Made by a program: the position numbers and the translations under genes. From the NCBI GenBank assembly GCA_018296165.2, contig JACKQL020000185.1, positions 1-64,000 of the forward strand: a DNA stretch of 64,000 nt, read 5' to 3'. The DNA is from Termitomyces sp. T153. Taxonomy: Eukaryota > Basidiomycota > Agaricomycetes > Agaricales > Lyophyllaceae. The notes beneath the pieces are model-generated. The model made no database searches and was not told the DNA's origin. It worked only from the letters and a program-made list of their open reading frames with translations. This document shows positions 1 through 10,815 of this stretch, piece after piece. Position 1 is the stretch's first letter. Every line of letters starts with the position of its first letter.

Positions 1-583
1 TTACCTCTCTTCGCGTCGGGCGTGAAGATTCCGCGACCTGAAGCGACGTCATGTCGTTCAAAAATTTGTTGAGGTTGCCAAGGCGGTGGGCCTACATATG
101 GTTTAGTTTGGACCGGACAGATGATGCATTGTGTCTCCTTGTATTGTCTTGAGTAGGCTATGGCAGTTGAGTTCATACGATCTTTAGCAGTGCTGGCCTA
201 CACACACGAATTGATAGAATGTTCAATTTATGCCTAGGAAGTTCAAAAGCTTCTAGCGCTGAGCTTTGAATTTTGACGCGCTTCAAGTCTAGCGAAAGGA
301 AAGATATTGAGCATGACGACTCCGTCCCCACTTAAGTTTCAAGACATAAGTACATGTTTACCTTTATGAAAATATTAGATTTTTAACGTGTTTCAAGTTT
401 CGAAAGACAAGCTTTAACTTACTAAATCGTTTGATGCGCAATTTCTGTCTATAACTTCTTTCCATAATTTTATTTGAATCAGGGTGCGAATAGTAAGGCT
501 TAACATGGTCCTTACCATCATGAGTTCAGAGGCATTTTGAGTTCATATATGCTCGCTCTCAAGCAAGATGCCAGCTGCAGTCC
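1..583. other. Left-edge non-coding DNA
   Basis: No convincing gene, RNA or repeat boundary is visible in this stretch. Base composition is mixed, with CpG present at normal frequency, unlike the repeat block that starts near 2.9 kb. It directly precedes the dispersed repeat at 584. Confidence 0.4.
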
Positions 584-1613
584 CAACTTGACATGGGTCT
601 TGTTCAATTTTCAAAAATTCGGAAGGTGCCGGACTATTGAAGGAGCTTTGAAAGCAAACACTGTCTCCATGCTCGTTTGAGGCTCAGGATTTTCACATTT
701 GTCTGTTTTTCGGGCTTCTCTCTTCCGAGTCTCAACTCAACTCCATACACCGCGACCCGCCTTTGAGAAATCCAGCGTTGTGCTTTTGCAAGTCCTTGCC
801 TCGCACCCTCGCACTTTGATTCTCGTCAGCTCCCATTCGGCTAATCTCTGCTTTCTCCCACGATAGCTACGACGTCGACGTGCTACCTTTATTTAAATCC
901 CAGTTTTGAGGCTCATATGTACTTAGGTTCTGTAAACTGGCGTTGGTATGAGTTTTGGCTGAATGAGGTAGTCGAGTCGTCCTGCCTTCTTCGCGGTCTG
1001 GGGTTGCCAATTGTACGACGCAACTCGTTTGTAAGATATTCGTGATTTATACTATTCACTCTCAAGCACTAGCAAAGCTTTCCGAGTTCACATAGTTCAT
1101 GCTATAGTACTGCCTTCTTCGCGGCTATGCAGAGTGTTCCTTCTACACCTTCCTTCTTTGGGGCGTCATCACACTTGCACGTAAGGCTCAATAAAGATGT
1201 ACATCTGGCTTAAATATGCTGTCCGTAAGTTTTGGATTGGTATGGGTCTTTTTGCAGTCTGGTCGTTCGTTAGAGTGATCTGTAAAGCTGATACATTCGA
1301 GGTTTAAAGCTACGTCCTGGATAGATATGGTTCTTGTCAGTCATCTTTTCCGCTGCTTGGGTAATCGCAACACCGATTCGAGCTGCAGGAGATAGTTCCT
1401 TTGGCCTTCAATTAGAGCATGTATCACGATATCCTTGCTATTTTTTCCAAACAACGTTTAATTCCGCGTATGTAAATCTATATACTCTATATACTTGGAT
1501 CTGTATAGCTGCCTCTCCAGCATCGACCGTTGTCCGATTTGATCCCAGATGGCCTCTGGTGCGGCCAGATTCCCGAGCCAGGAGTCCAAGAGATCTACCA
1601 ACTCTAGTGTTAC
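584..1613. repeat. Dispersed ~1.03-kb repeat, CpG-retaining copy
   Basis: This segment aligns end to end with 57055-58070. Both copies begin at the shared word CAACTTGACATGGG and end at CTAGTG. The left copy keeps CpG where the right one has TG or CA, so the right copy looks like a decayed relative. No long conserved reading frame is evident in either copy. It could be a solo LTR of another family, a non-autonomous element or a duplicated untranslated region. A TC-like start and CTAG end recall Helitron termini, but the flanking A/T rule is not met, so that assignment is only a possibility. Confidence 0.65.
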
Positions 1614-1908
1614 TACGTAGACTATCTGTCAAAAGCTTAGGCATGCTTTCAATTATCAGTATATCAATTATGCTGTTGTGCCAATTGTCTTTTCAGAACT
1701 CGAGAATCGCTGGCGCTGGCAAATGCCTCCACATTTTCTGCAGTTCAAACCCTCCATCATATGCATGGATCACAGAAATATGATGCAGCATGAAGCATGG
1801 AACTCTCTTCATGTCAACCGGTGCGAAATATGTACTGGTAGTATGTATAAAGGCTGATATGAAGGCTGAATGAATTTACGAAGGTTTCCAGCTAACTGGT
1901 CCATCAAT
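1614..1908. other. Upstream region of the 1909 gene
   Basis: About 295 bp between the dispersed repeat and the first ATG of the gene at 1909. The segment is AT-rich, with normal CpG. It should contain the promoter and 5' UTR of that gene, but no element is distinctive enough to name. Confidence 0.3.
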
Positions 1909-2863
1909 ATGAGCCGGACTCGTGTTGCTCCTTTCAAAGAGGATGTCCTCAAATTGTGAGTTTGTTCGAAATGCTAGCAGAGAGATGTCACTGGCATTCC
2001 ACCATTGACCACTTTATTTCAGTCTTAAATCCTTCAATATACATTTCGCATCACTATTCCTTGCTACCTGCATCGCACTGGGTGCATTGGTGGCGCCTTT
2101 TCCAGCTCCAGCTGTCAAACCAAAAAATTTCGAGTTGACTAACACAATATTGCCCTTGCACTGCGATCATCTCTCCCTGCTACACCACACAATTGTTTGT
2201 GACATTGATAAGCCTTTGGCCGCAGAACACCAAGGTCAAAGGCATTGTGGTTCTTCCACAATAGATCGTTTAAAGGAGATTGTACTTTGCAGTCCAACCT
2301 GCGAAAAACTCACAATCAAAAAGAAATCACCGAATCCACAAAGGCCAACAAAATCCACACCCAGTCAACTAAAAAAAGTCACAGCCAGCCAGTCAAAAAA
2401 GGCCATAACCAGCCAGCCAAAAAAAGCCACACCCAGTCAGCCGAAAAAGGCCACAAGCAGCCAGCCCGACATCAAAGAGATTAAAAAACACATTCACATC
2501 GGACCAGACGAGTCTCTATTTTATTCTGGACCGAATGGATACATGAAACTAGCAGGCAAACAAGCAAAGAAAATGCACAAGAAAATCCTTGACATGGCAT
2601 GGACCGATCGGGATCTCTTCAACACTCGGCAGAACAAAGCTTTCTGGAATAACACATCACAGGCATTTGCAGAGCTTTCTTCAGGAACTGTGTATGTTCT
2701 GCTACCAGAGGACATTGGTATCAATAATTTTCACAATGGGACAGTTTGGAAGGAAGTTGAGTGGCCAACGCTCCAGCAAAATCTCCAGGTTACCAAGGTG
2801 ATTAAGGTGACTGAGGGAGAAAAGAAAGAAGTTCTATTGGATAGAACTGGGTCTCCCCATTAG
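1909..2863 (+). CDS. Signal-anchor/secreted protein with octapeptide repeats
   Basis: Two-exon model: 1909-1955 and 2023-2863, with a 67-nt intron (GTGAGT donor, TTTCAG acceptor, TTGAC branch-like word). The frame stays open across the splice, giving 295 residues. Residues 1-15 are polar. A hydrophobic run rich in F, A, L and C at about 23-40 looks like a signal peptide or single anchor. A Lys-rich linker holds four copies of an 8-residue unit (consensus QPKKATPS, 24 bp each, 2366-2461). The C-terminal half has the words FYSGPNG, AFWNN, SSGTVYVLLP and VWKEVEWPTL. This is the style of a small secreted fungal domain I cannot name. Function unknown. Codon use and CpG look like host DNA rather than the neighbouring repeats. 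An upstream exon cannot be excluded. Confidence 0.7.
2366..2461 (+). repeat. 24-bp coding tandem repeat (4 units)
   Basis: Four in-register 24-bp units, each coding Q-x-K-K-x-x-x-S, lie inside the second exon of the 1909 gene. A second frame (2245-2484) is also open through the repeat, as expected for a short unit without stop codons. Confidence 0.8.
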
Positions 2864-5040
2864 TGTATTGGTGTTTAAATTACTGTAGTAATGCATACTT
2901 CGAGTGTGATTTGCACCACAGCAAAGGCACAGTCACAAGTTTTGCAAACCCGCTAAATCTGTTTGATGCAAGGAGGTTCCTAGCATTATGTGGTGCAATT
3001 TGTTTATCTGGATAACAACCAGGTCCTGCTACTTCAGTAGAGGGTTTTTGTTTTTGCAGACCAGATACAGGCAGAGTAATGTATTACCCACCTCTCACCA
3101 CAGGGCAAGCCATAATGTATGTATAACTGTAAATCACAATGTAGGCCAATATATCATTCAACTCTTATCTCATGTGGGCCTTGGGACCCTGGGTACCTTC
3201 CTTAGTTACTTCACATGGCTGGTGGTCATCATGCCTCATGACATCTCAATGCTTGACTCAACCACCACACATGGTATCGAGCCTGTGCTGAAGCACTCAT
3301 TTCAACTCATTTCCTAAATCAAATTTCAATATCCAAACCTGGCATTAAGATCAGGCACCCTTTCCTAATCATCACCCATCACCTTCTGTCATTCTTTCAT
3401 CAATGATGATTGTCAGGAAGAAGCTTTCCTAATGTATTTCCATGAACTAATGTCATAATATACAATGTTAAAATGTCTTTTTTTTTTCAACATTCACTTG
3501 TATTTCCATGAACTAATGTTATAATATACACTGTTGGACGTGATACTGGTGTCTGATTGGCACTCCAATACCTGTGGTGAAATGGGTACTTGAACCAGCC
3601 CATTTATTCTTGCATGTCAACCATAGCTGATGCTGGAGGTTTGCCTGTTGTTGAGCATAGGCACATAGTCCCAATGCAGTATGGATATTCACATGAGGAT
3701 AGCTGGCAATAGCATGGGCTGCCCATACACTTTCCTGATGAACAAAGAACCCTCCACATTTCCTCATTGAGGAGGAGACAGAATGACTAGGTGATTGATT
3801 GATTACAGAGTCATCATGATCCAACTCTGCAGACACTCCCCTCCCAGATATGTATGTACATGCTCTCAGCCACCTATACTCCCTCTTTTGATTTTCTCTT
3901 CCAGGCTGCCTCATCATCACTATTTTGCACAGCTAAAACGCTGTGCAACAAATGAATGTATGGATTGATGTACTTAATGTATATGTATATATGTAGGTTG
4001 TAGCTGCTGCAGTGCTCAACCCAAGACATCACACACCTACCAAGGCTCAGCCTGCATCTGGTTCTGGTTCAGCATAATTACCACACCAACACCTTGCTAC
4101 ATACATACATATGCACATTCACTGACATGACATGACACAACAATCAGATCCAGATCCATTAATCAGTAGTCAGTAATCATTACAAGCACTCAGCACCATA
4201 GACACTCAGTCTCCCACTCCACTCCTCCAATTTTCAATTTCAATTTCAATTCAGGTGAAACTTGATTAATGATTCATGATGTACAAAAAATTGGGTGCAA
4301 ATGCAGATGGAACATACATTTAATGAAATGACAAAACCACCCAGTGCTGCATACATTGACTGACATATGAATGAATATGAGCACCTATGAGTGAGTACAT
4401 ATGGGCACCCCACTTCTGCATACAAACTGCACAGCTGGGTGCAGCAAAGCTCAAAGCTCAAAGCTTGATTGATGTGTCACAGTCAAAATGTTGATGTTCT
4501 GCCAAATTTGTTCTGTTCTGTTTGGAGCACATAAGGTACACAAGTATGTACAGGCTGTTTGTAGTTTATTAAGTATCAAGTATGTGTATATGTATGCTAT
4601 TGAGACCAACACCAACATCAACACTGGATTGGTGACTGACCCTTGGACTGAGTTGAATTGTTATGTAGAAAGAGAAAGGAAGTAAGTCAAAGTAAATGCT
4701 ACACACATACATAGGAGTTTGAGATGAAGGTTGGATTGGGTTCTTAAGTAAGTGATTGGTGTGTTTCCTTGTCTTGTCTTGTCTTGTTCTGAGTGTTTGC
4801 TTGTGCTTGTGCTTTTACTTTTTCTCCCTGCTACTGTGCAGTCCCAGGATGCAAGGACTCATATTCATCCAAGCTTGGAGGAGTATCAAATACTGTGCCA
4901 CCTGCTAGTGGACCTACAATGTGCATGCAATTCAAACATTGAATGCCCAGGCTCAAGAGCATCAATCCCACACTGCTCCCATGTTCCACACTGCTTGCTT
5001 ACTTGTTTTGAGTCAAGCTACTTGACTCAAGAGGGATCTA
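2864..5040. other. CpG-poor intergenic DNA, no firm gene
   Basis: From about 2.9 kb CpG almost vanishes and TG/CA become frequent, the mark of old methylated repeat DNA. The longest frame is 3519-3920 on the minus strand (133 residues), which has no recognisable domain. A perfect 9-bp inverted repeat (TTGCACAGC, 6-nt loop) sits at 3925-3948 just upstream of it. TG, TACATA and similar simple runs are frequent near 3.95-4.7 kb. I see no transposon protein in this stretch. Confidence 0.4.
3519..3920 (-). CDS. Uncharacterised open frame, possibly an exon fragment
   Basis: An open frame of 133 residues in CpG-poor DNA. The translation is mixed and globular-looking, with no motif I recognise. The centre (words KCGGFFVHQES and LGLCAYAQQQ) reads more like protein than like a random frame. 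No splice partners could be placed with confidence. It may be a fragment of a decayed mobile-element gene or a chance frame. Confidence 0.2.
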   Translation of the reverse strand: MMMRQPGRENQKREYRWLRACTYISGRGVSAELDHDDSVINQSPSHSVSSSMRKCGGFFVHQESVWAAHAIASYPHVNIHTALGLCAYAQQQANLQHQLWLTCKNKWAGSSTHFTTGIGVPIRHQYHVQQCIL

Positions 5041-6293
5041 TCTGTAATATATGTGACAACTCCTGGGAAAGTGGCTGTGCCTATTATATGTGATAAGTTT
5101 TTTGGATTGTGCTGAGGTAAGCCTGACTAATGCTGACTGATTCTGGTATAATAATTGCCTTTAAGGGTGAACACAATACAAGTTGGCTGTTTTTGGTACT
5201 TTGAACATGTTTTCTTTAAAAATAATTACAGTAAACAACTTGAATAAGTATATAACATCATTTGACTATGTGTGAAAGGTGCCAGATAATCTGCAGGGAT
5301 GAAAAAGGCCAAACACAATTTAGTGGACACTGTTTTTCATGCCTTGCATGTTTTTTGCTACAACATGACCAAACATTGGGGGTTTCCACAGTTGTGGAAA
5401 GGAGGCCACACAACAAGGTATGTTTGGTCACATCTATTGATTGATTGATGTTGACTAACAAGCTTATCACTAAATCCTTATCCACACTGAGCTATTGATA
5501 TTGATATATTGAATATTTCATCATGCAAGTTGATTTAAATGGTTTTTGACTATCAAAATGCTTAACAATTGATGTTTCAGGCAACCACATACTACTCCTG
5601 AAAGCCAAAGGCAACAAGCTAGGATTCAAAGGAGACTTGAACAGTTACAAATGACAGATCCTGATAAGTATTGTGCAATTAGAAACAATAGATCTTTGGA
5701 ACAGATCAATACTGTGGTTGTCCCAACCACTGCAGTTGGAGTCTGGGGGTATAGAAACTGGGGGTAACAATCAATCTATGGGATCTGGGGGTATAGGATC
5801 TAGGGGATTGAGGCTTAAAAATAACCACCAATCTATAGCCACCACTTCTGGCTCTTCAGAAAGACCTAGTATACAGCTAGCACCTACTGATGATCCATTT
5901 TCTATGGTCATTCCTGAAACTGTTTTACCTGAAGGATGGAATGTCTCTTCACAGAATCCCTTACCTAGATTGGTGCCACCTCTGCCTGCTGCTATACATA
6001 AAAGAGTCAATAGACTGAATCAGCCTATTGTTGCTCAAGCAGCTATGGATATTCCTGAAACTCATCTGCCTGAAGGATGGAATGCCCCTTCACAGAATGC
6101 CTTGTCTAGAATGGTGCCACCACCTCTGCCTGTATATGGAAAAGTCAATAGGCTGGGACCAGTCAATCAGCCTACTGTTGCTCAAGCTACTATGGATATT
6201 CCTGAAACCCATCTGCTTGAATGATGGGATGCATCTTTACAGAATCCCTTACCTAGATTGGTGCCCCCTCTGCCTGCTCATATACATCAAAGA
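5041..6293 (+). mobile_element. Helitron copy H1, 5' part
   Basis: The 5' terminus (TCTGTAATATATGTGACAAC) matches the Helitron starts at 42098 and 43772. Downstream sequence stays collinear with those copies: a common leader, then the first exon, intron and second exon of the Helitron protein. The copy is CpG-depleted. It is cut at 6294 by a gypsy LTR and does not resume directly on the far side. The helicase end at 18.7-20.2 kb may be the rest of the same Helitron, separated by nested insertions, but this cannot be proved here. Confidence 0.75.
5365..6293 (+). pseudogene. Helitron replicase-helicase, N-terminal part (H1)
   Basis: Exon 1 is 5365-5417 (53 nt, begins MTKHWGFP). The intron is 5418-5580 (GTATGT to TTTCAG) and exon 2 starts at 5581 with a Gln/Arg-rich stretch (ESQRQQAR, RRLEQLQ). 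The same exon-intron layout occurs at 42463 and 44074, which supports the model. A stop at about 5766 and a frameshift break the frame. Further on, a unit with the word PETxLPEGW recurs about three times, separated by MVPP-type proline stretches. The third unit ends in a TGA at 6222-6224, 70 bp before the gypsy insertion. In this family the region precedes the Helitron-like zinc-binding and Rep domains, which are missing here. Confidence 0.6.
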
Positions 6294-7396
6294 TGTCATG
6301 ACCCACTCCCTAGACCCCTGACCTTGTTTCCAACCACCCCACTACTCCAGAGTTACCCCCAATGCCCACTCAACTACTCTGATCTTTGTTGACTCATGAT
6401 GCCTACTCTAAGTAACTCTGATGCTTCTCTGGCAAACCCCAACAGCCCCCTGGCTAACTCTGATGCCTTCTCTGCAGCCATTGATGCTTTCCCTGCCTCT
6501 ACTGAGCCCCTGGAACCCTTCCCCACTGTTTCTGACTCCAGTGCATGTCACCAGCCCATCATTCCCCACTGTTCCTGACTCCAGTGCATGTCACCAGCCC
6601 ATCACCCTGGTTCACCAACCAACTCCAGAGCATTGCAACAACTCCAGGATAGCCTGCACCCTTGACTGATCCCATCAGAATATTGCTGTGGCCCATCCCC
6701 TGATCACAACTGACACCCAGCAACTCTGTGCAACTCCAACAAGCCTTGCTGCCACACCTGCTGTCCCCTGGAGCTCTTCAGTAGTCAGTATATAAGTCAT
6801 AGAGTAGCACCTCATACTCTAGTCTTGATATTGCATTAATTGGTAACTTTGTCTTGTTTTCTCTCTGTCTTGTCCCATTTCTACTTTTAGTCTTGAAACT
6901 ATCTCTGTTTTCAGTTCCATCTTGTCTTGCCTTCATCTTGTCTTGACTGTCTCTGTTTCTTTTATCATTCCTAAGTCCCTTTCACCTCTGATATCATTAC
7001 AAACTCTGTGCACATGCTACAAACCTTCAAATATTCTTATGACAACTCCAGACCTTGCTCTATGCTTGGCTGCAGAACCCATCAATCTTGACTGATCCCC
7101 CATCAAGCTCTGGCTCCACTCCCATCACTTGCAAAGCCTCTGCTTGCTCTGCAGTCTATTTACATGCCTACAAACTTGTTTCTGATGCCTGCCCAAGCCC
7201 AATGTTTAATATACTTGGTCTTAGACTGCTCTGGACCTCTCTAGACTTGCTCAAACCAATTCCCTTGGCTCCTCCTTGCAAGTCCCCATAGTCTGCACCA
7301 ACCCCAGGGCACTAGGTTATAAGCACAGAACATTGTGTCTGCCTAGTAAGGACTTGCCCAGTGTAGCTGAGCCCTCATGGTCAGTGGAACCTAACA
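6294..7396 (+). repeat. 5' LTR of decayed gypsy element
   Basis: 1103 bp, starting TGTCATGACC and ending CCTAACA where the complete element has CCTGACA. A TATATAAG box at about 6789-6796 is followed 32 nt later by AGTCTTGATATTG (6821-6833), the predicted RNA start. It aligns with the LTR at 44488-45483 through most of its length, with CpG replaced by TG or CA. Confidence 0.85.
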
Positions 7397-7409
7397 TAAT
7401 ATCAAGACT
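7397..7409 (+). promoter_or_regulatory. Primer-binding site, self-priming type
   Basis: TAATATCAAGACT abuts the LTR end. It is complementary to 6821-6833 inside the same LTR at 12 of 13 positions. The mismatch (final G instead of A) could be later decay. No tRNA 3' end match is needed to explain it. Confidence 0.7.
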
Positions 7410-8882
7410 CCATCTTAGCCCATTCTCAGCACTGCATATAACCCTGCATACAATCCCACTGGCTACCTAACCAACATCTACAGTTGGCCAGTCCCTGAAA
7501 ATCAGTATGCTCCATTCTATCCAGGGCCACCTGTGGATCAGTATGTTCCTCATCATTGGACCCTGGATCCCAACCAGGCATTCTACACTCCCTCCATCAG
7601 CCAAGGGATACCCCTGGGCTGGCACTGCTCTCCAACATTCCCTGCTGATAGCAACCACCCCTGCATATACCCCAGAGCACCCCTCAACCTTGCCTACCTT
7701 CCACCCACTCATTATTATGCATACCCCATTCCTGCTGTGACCCCAGCCCCTCCAGAGCATTTAGATAATTATTCCCCTCCTTGATTGCCATTTCTCACTC
7801 AAATCCCTCCTTCCTCCAGACAGCAATGGGTCAAAGCCTATGTCCAGCAGTGCAATGAAGTCCTCCACTTTCTTCACCTCTCCCCTACAGAGTTTGCAAG
7901 ATGCACCCATGCCCTTGTCAACCTAGCCTATTCTGACACCCCAGCAACTCCAGAGGTTTGGGCAGATTGACTCCTCAATTCTCATGAAAGCTATCTGCAA
8001 GGAAACCTCCCTGGAGCTATTCAAGGCACCTTGAGAATTGATGCCAATCTCTGGATTGAGCTCCATGCCCTGGTCAAAGAAATTCATACCAGCCCAAACC
8101 TCCATCTGTTTGAAGATCTTCTGGACCCCTTCTACTCCTTTCATGTGCAATGCAAAGAACCTGTCAGAGCATGAAATGAAGCTCCACCCCCCATTCCCTG
8201 CCAGCAGGAAGAGCTCCATGCTGGGTCCAACATCTTGAGGACAACCCTGCAGGCAGACTGTTTAATCAACCTGCTGCTCACACCCTGGCCCTCTCTGCCC
8301 ACCCCTGGACAAACTCTGTCCCCAGCACCTTCCATACCTGGGACCAGCCTACTGCCCCCAAACTCCATACCCAAAGGCCACCCCCACGCTTTGACAATGA
8401 CAATAGAACTCTCCTACATTGACAAGCCTGCAAACCCTGGCAATGAGCCTATCCCATGCAACAGTCCTTTCTGAGGCAGACCCCCCTACTTCAAACTTCA
8501 TGCCTCCCATGGCAATGCTCTACAACCCTGCCAAAACACCCCAATTCCCCTGAGACAACCCATGGGCCCCAGAGCACCTTGACTCCCCTTTCTCAACAAC
8601 CCCCCTCATACCCTGCTCTGATGCTCACCCCCAGCTGTTACTTTTGACCACACACAAGAGGACTTCCTCCTCCTTGTTGGGCTCTGGGCTCTCCTCTGGG
8701 CAACACAGGCCAACCTCCAGTGGTGAACCTTCCAATGGTGGACCTCCTGACAGATGGGGCCCAGCCATGAACAACTTTCAAGCAATGCTGTGTAGTGGTC
8801 AAAGGCAACGCCCTGTAAATATGATGTAGCAAAGGCTACTTGTGAGCTCTCAAGTTGGAAGGTAATAGGCTTAGCTTGGAAC

Positions 8883-10092
8883 TGTCAGGTTCCGCTGACC
8901 TCGGGGGCTCAGCTGCACTGGGCGAGTCCTTACTAGGCAGGCGTGATCCCCTTGCACTGGTAACTGAACACTTGAAAAACGTTCCAGGCATTGATGGCTT
9001 GTGCGGATAGTCAGTGGGATGTGATCTGGATAGATCTGGGGAATCTGGAGAAGTTGGATTGCAGGAAACGGGATGGTCTTGGCAGGGTTCAGGCAGAAGA
9101 CTGTATGGGAGATTTGCGGAAGCAAAGGAGTAGGTGGCTGTGTGATCAATGGGAGCAGAGCCGGGGTTTGATGGGAGATCAATTGGAGTTGATGGAGTCC
9201 AGGACTGAGTGAAGAGCAAGGTCCAGACTTGGTGAAAGAGTGTCAGGGTTCGTGATCATAATTGCGGAGTTTGTGAGGTCATTTAGGTTGATGAGGACTT
9301 GGGCACAACAGCCGGATGGAGTCACCGAGACAGCGTCAGATGAAATGGAATGGAGTCAATATGGAACAAGAGTAGATTCGAGTGGAGATACAAAACGATA
9401 ATGAGAACAATAGCAAAATGGAGACGAGACAAGACCAGGAGACTGAGATGAGACCAGGAGACTGAGATAAGACCGGGAGACTGAGAGTAAGGAGAACAAG
9501 ACACAAAACACAAAACATGAAACACGAAAAGGAAACAATCAGACCATAGGTAACATTAAGCAATATCAAGACTAGAGTACAAAGAGCTACTTGATGGCTT
9601 ATATACTGGCTACCAGAGAACTTCAGGGTACGTCGGCTGCGGCGGCGGGGTTTGGCAGAGCTCGATGGAGTGGGCAGGTGTCAGTTGTGATCGAGGATCA
9701 GGCCATGCTGATATGTTGATGGGATCATTGGGGAATGTGGGTCGCCCCGAGGTTGTCATGATACTCCAGAATAGGTCGGAGGAACCAGGGTGTTGAGTTG
9801 ATGATGGGTGGCAAAGATCGGAAACAGCAGGGGTGGTTCTCGGAGTTTGGGAGATCCAGGGTAAGTGTCAGTGGCTGCAGGGAAGGCACCAAAGTTGGCC
9901 AGGGGGCCGTCGGAGTTAGCCGGGGAGGCGTCGGAGTTAGCCGGGGAGGCGTCGGAGTTAGCCGGGGAGGCGTCGGAGTTAGCCGAAATAGGCGTGGGGC
10001 ATGGGCAGAAGTTCAGTGGAGCGTCAGGGGTTTTTTGGGGGTTCAGGGGGTTGATGGATGATGTGCGGGGTTTCAGGGGACAGGTTGTGACA
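8883..10092 (-). repeat. Solo LTR, younger, with GGAAC target duplication
   Basis: 1210 bp in minus orientation, ends TG...CA (TGTCAGGTTCC on the plus strand to GGTTGTGACA). GGAAC occurs on both sides (8878-8882 and 10093-10097), so this is a bona fide insertion reduced to one LTR by recombination. It keeps many CpG sites while its surroundings have lost them, so it arrived later. It carries its own 21-bp tandem repeat. Confidence 0.9.
9909..9984. repeat. 21-bp tandem repeat inside the solo LTR
   Basis: About 3.6 copies of a 21-bp unit beginning GTCGGAGTTAGCC, period exact at 9909, 9930, 9951 and 9972. The CpG-rich units are unbroken. Related single units are visible in other LTRs of the family, so this copy shows a local expansion. 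Confidence 0.85.
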
Positions 10093-10249
10093 GGAACATG
10101 GTCAGGCACTGTATTAGGAAGATTCTCCATTTCCAGGGGTTATGACCAGTGAAAGATTTGGGTTTCTGAATGTTGAGCTTGCCTTCCTGAGCCAGTGCAT
10201 TGCAAGTGTCATCCTGAGTATTTTGAGTTTAAGGCAGGGGTCTGGCATT

Positions 10250-10285
<36 letters not shown>

Positions 10286-10815
10286 ATTGTTCCTGTTGCC
10301 ACACTGAGGGGCAGTTTGATCCCAACAATCCTATGCTTTCCAATTGGCTCACTTTTGCCCAGGAGTTCTCTAATAAGTTTGGCATCTTTGACACTATATT
10401 GAAAGTAGAGGAGAACCTCTTCAACCTCTAGATGCATGACAATGAACATTCAATAACCTTCATTGTACAATTCAAATGGGAGGCCTACAAGACAGGATGG
10501 AACTACAATGCCTTTCAATTTGCCCTCCACCATGCCCTACCTCAACATATCAAGGACATTCTCTGCCTTGCACTTAAGCAAACTATGTATGATGGGTATA
10601 AGGTGCTCATTACACAGATTGACCAATGCTACTAGGAAGACTGGAGTGAAAACACAGCACTGCAAACTATGTGGAACACCTCCAGCAACACCACTGGCAG
10701 ACCAGAGCAACCAATGGCAACTGATCCTCAATCCCTACCAACCCTGCCAACCCTGTGCTCCATTTCACTCAAGGCTGAGGGCCTTCCAGCACCAACTGAC
10801 CCCTAGGACCATGCC

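Larger units (their letters stand above)
8782..10307 (-). other. Inverted gag segment with nested solo LTR
   Basis: Compared with 46.91-47.20 kb of the complete element, the left boundary joins normal gag to the complement of the GACCACTACACC region and the right boundary joins the complement of the poly-Tyr region back to normal gag. In the complete element the two breakpoints carry AGCGCGG and CCGCGCT, a 7-bp inverted repeat that could have mediated the flip. A TAG/TAC trinucleotide run (10251-10284) inside the block corresponds to five Tyr codons in the complete gag and has expanded to about 11. Confidence 0.75.
6294..10815 (+). mobile_element. Decayed, truncated Ty3/gypsy element (plus strand)
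   Basis: Same family as the complete element at 44488-55485. It consists of a 5' LTR, a primer-binding site and a gag region, and is cut at 10816 by the LTR of an opposite-strand element. pol and the 3' LTR are absent. Most CpG sites have become TG or CA. The gag part has suffered an inversion (8782-10307) that carries a younger solo LTR. It inserted into Helitron H1. The right-hand flank is lost, so the target duplication cannot be checked. Confidence 0.8.
7425..10815 (+). pseudogene. gag of decayed gypsy element, partly inverted
   Basis: The reading frame matches the gag at 45516-48021: words such as NQAFYTPSISQGIPLGW, AYPIPAVTP, EFARCTHAL and WADxLLN align in order. The start ATG is lost and several TGA or TAG codons interrupt it. 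The block 8782-10307 runs backwards relative to gag; it contains the gag capsid words (complement of NIQKPxxFT) around a solo LTR. After 10308 gag resumes forward (NPMLSNWLTFAQEFS, NKFGIFDTI) up to 10815. At several positions where the complete copy has TGA this copy has CAA, the two products of CpG deamination in CGA. Confidence 0.75.

Noticed and set aside
1438..1783. Open frame of about 150 residues near 1334-1783
   Set aside because: It lies mostly inside the dispersed repeat, its partner copy at 57.8 kb does not keep the frame, and no domain is seen.
3925..3948. Perfect 9-bp inverted repeat with a 6-nt loop
   Set aside because: Not followed by a T-run, not near a confirmed gene end, and terminators of this kind are not a feature of nuclear fungal genes; kept only as a note.
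4752..5093. Frame with a signal-peptide-like start and many Cys
   Set aside because: It runs across the Helitron 5' end at 5041, so its C-terminal third is transposon leader sequence; no splice support.
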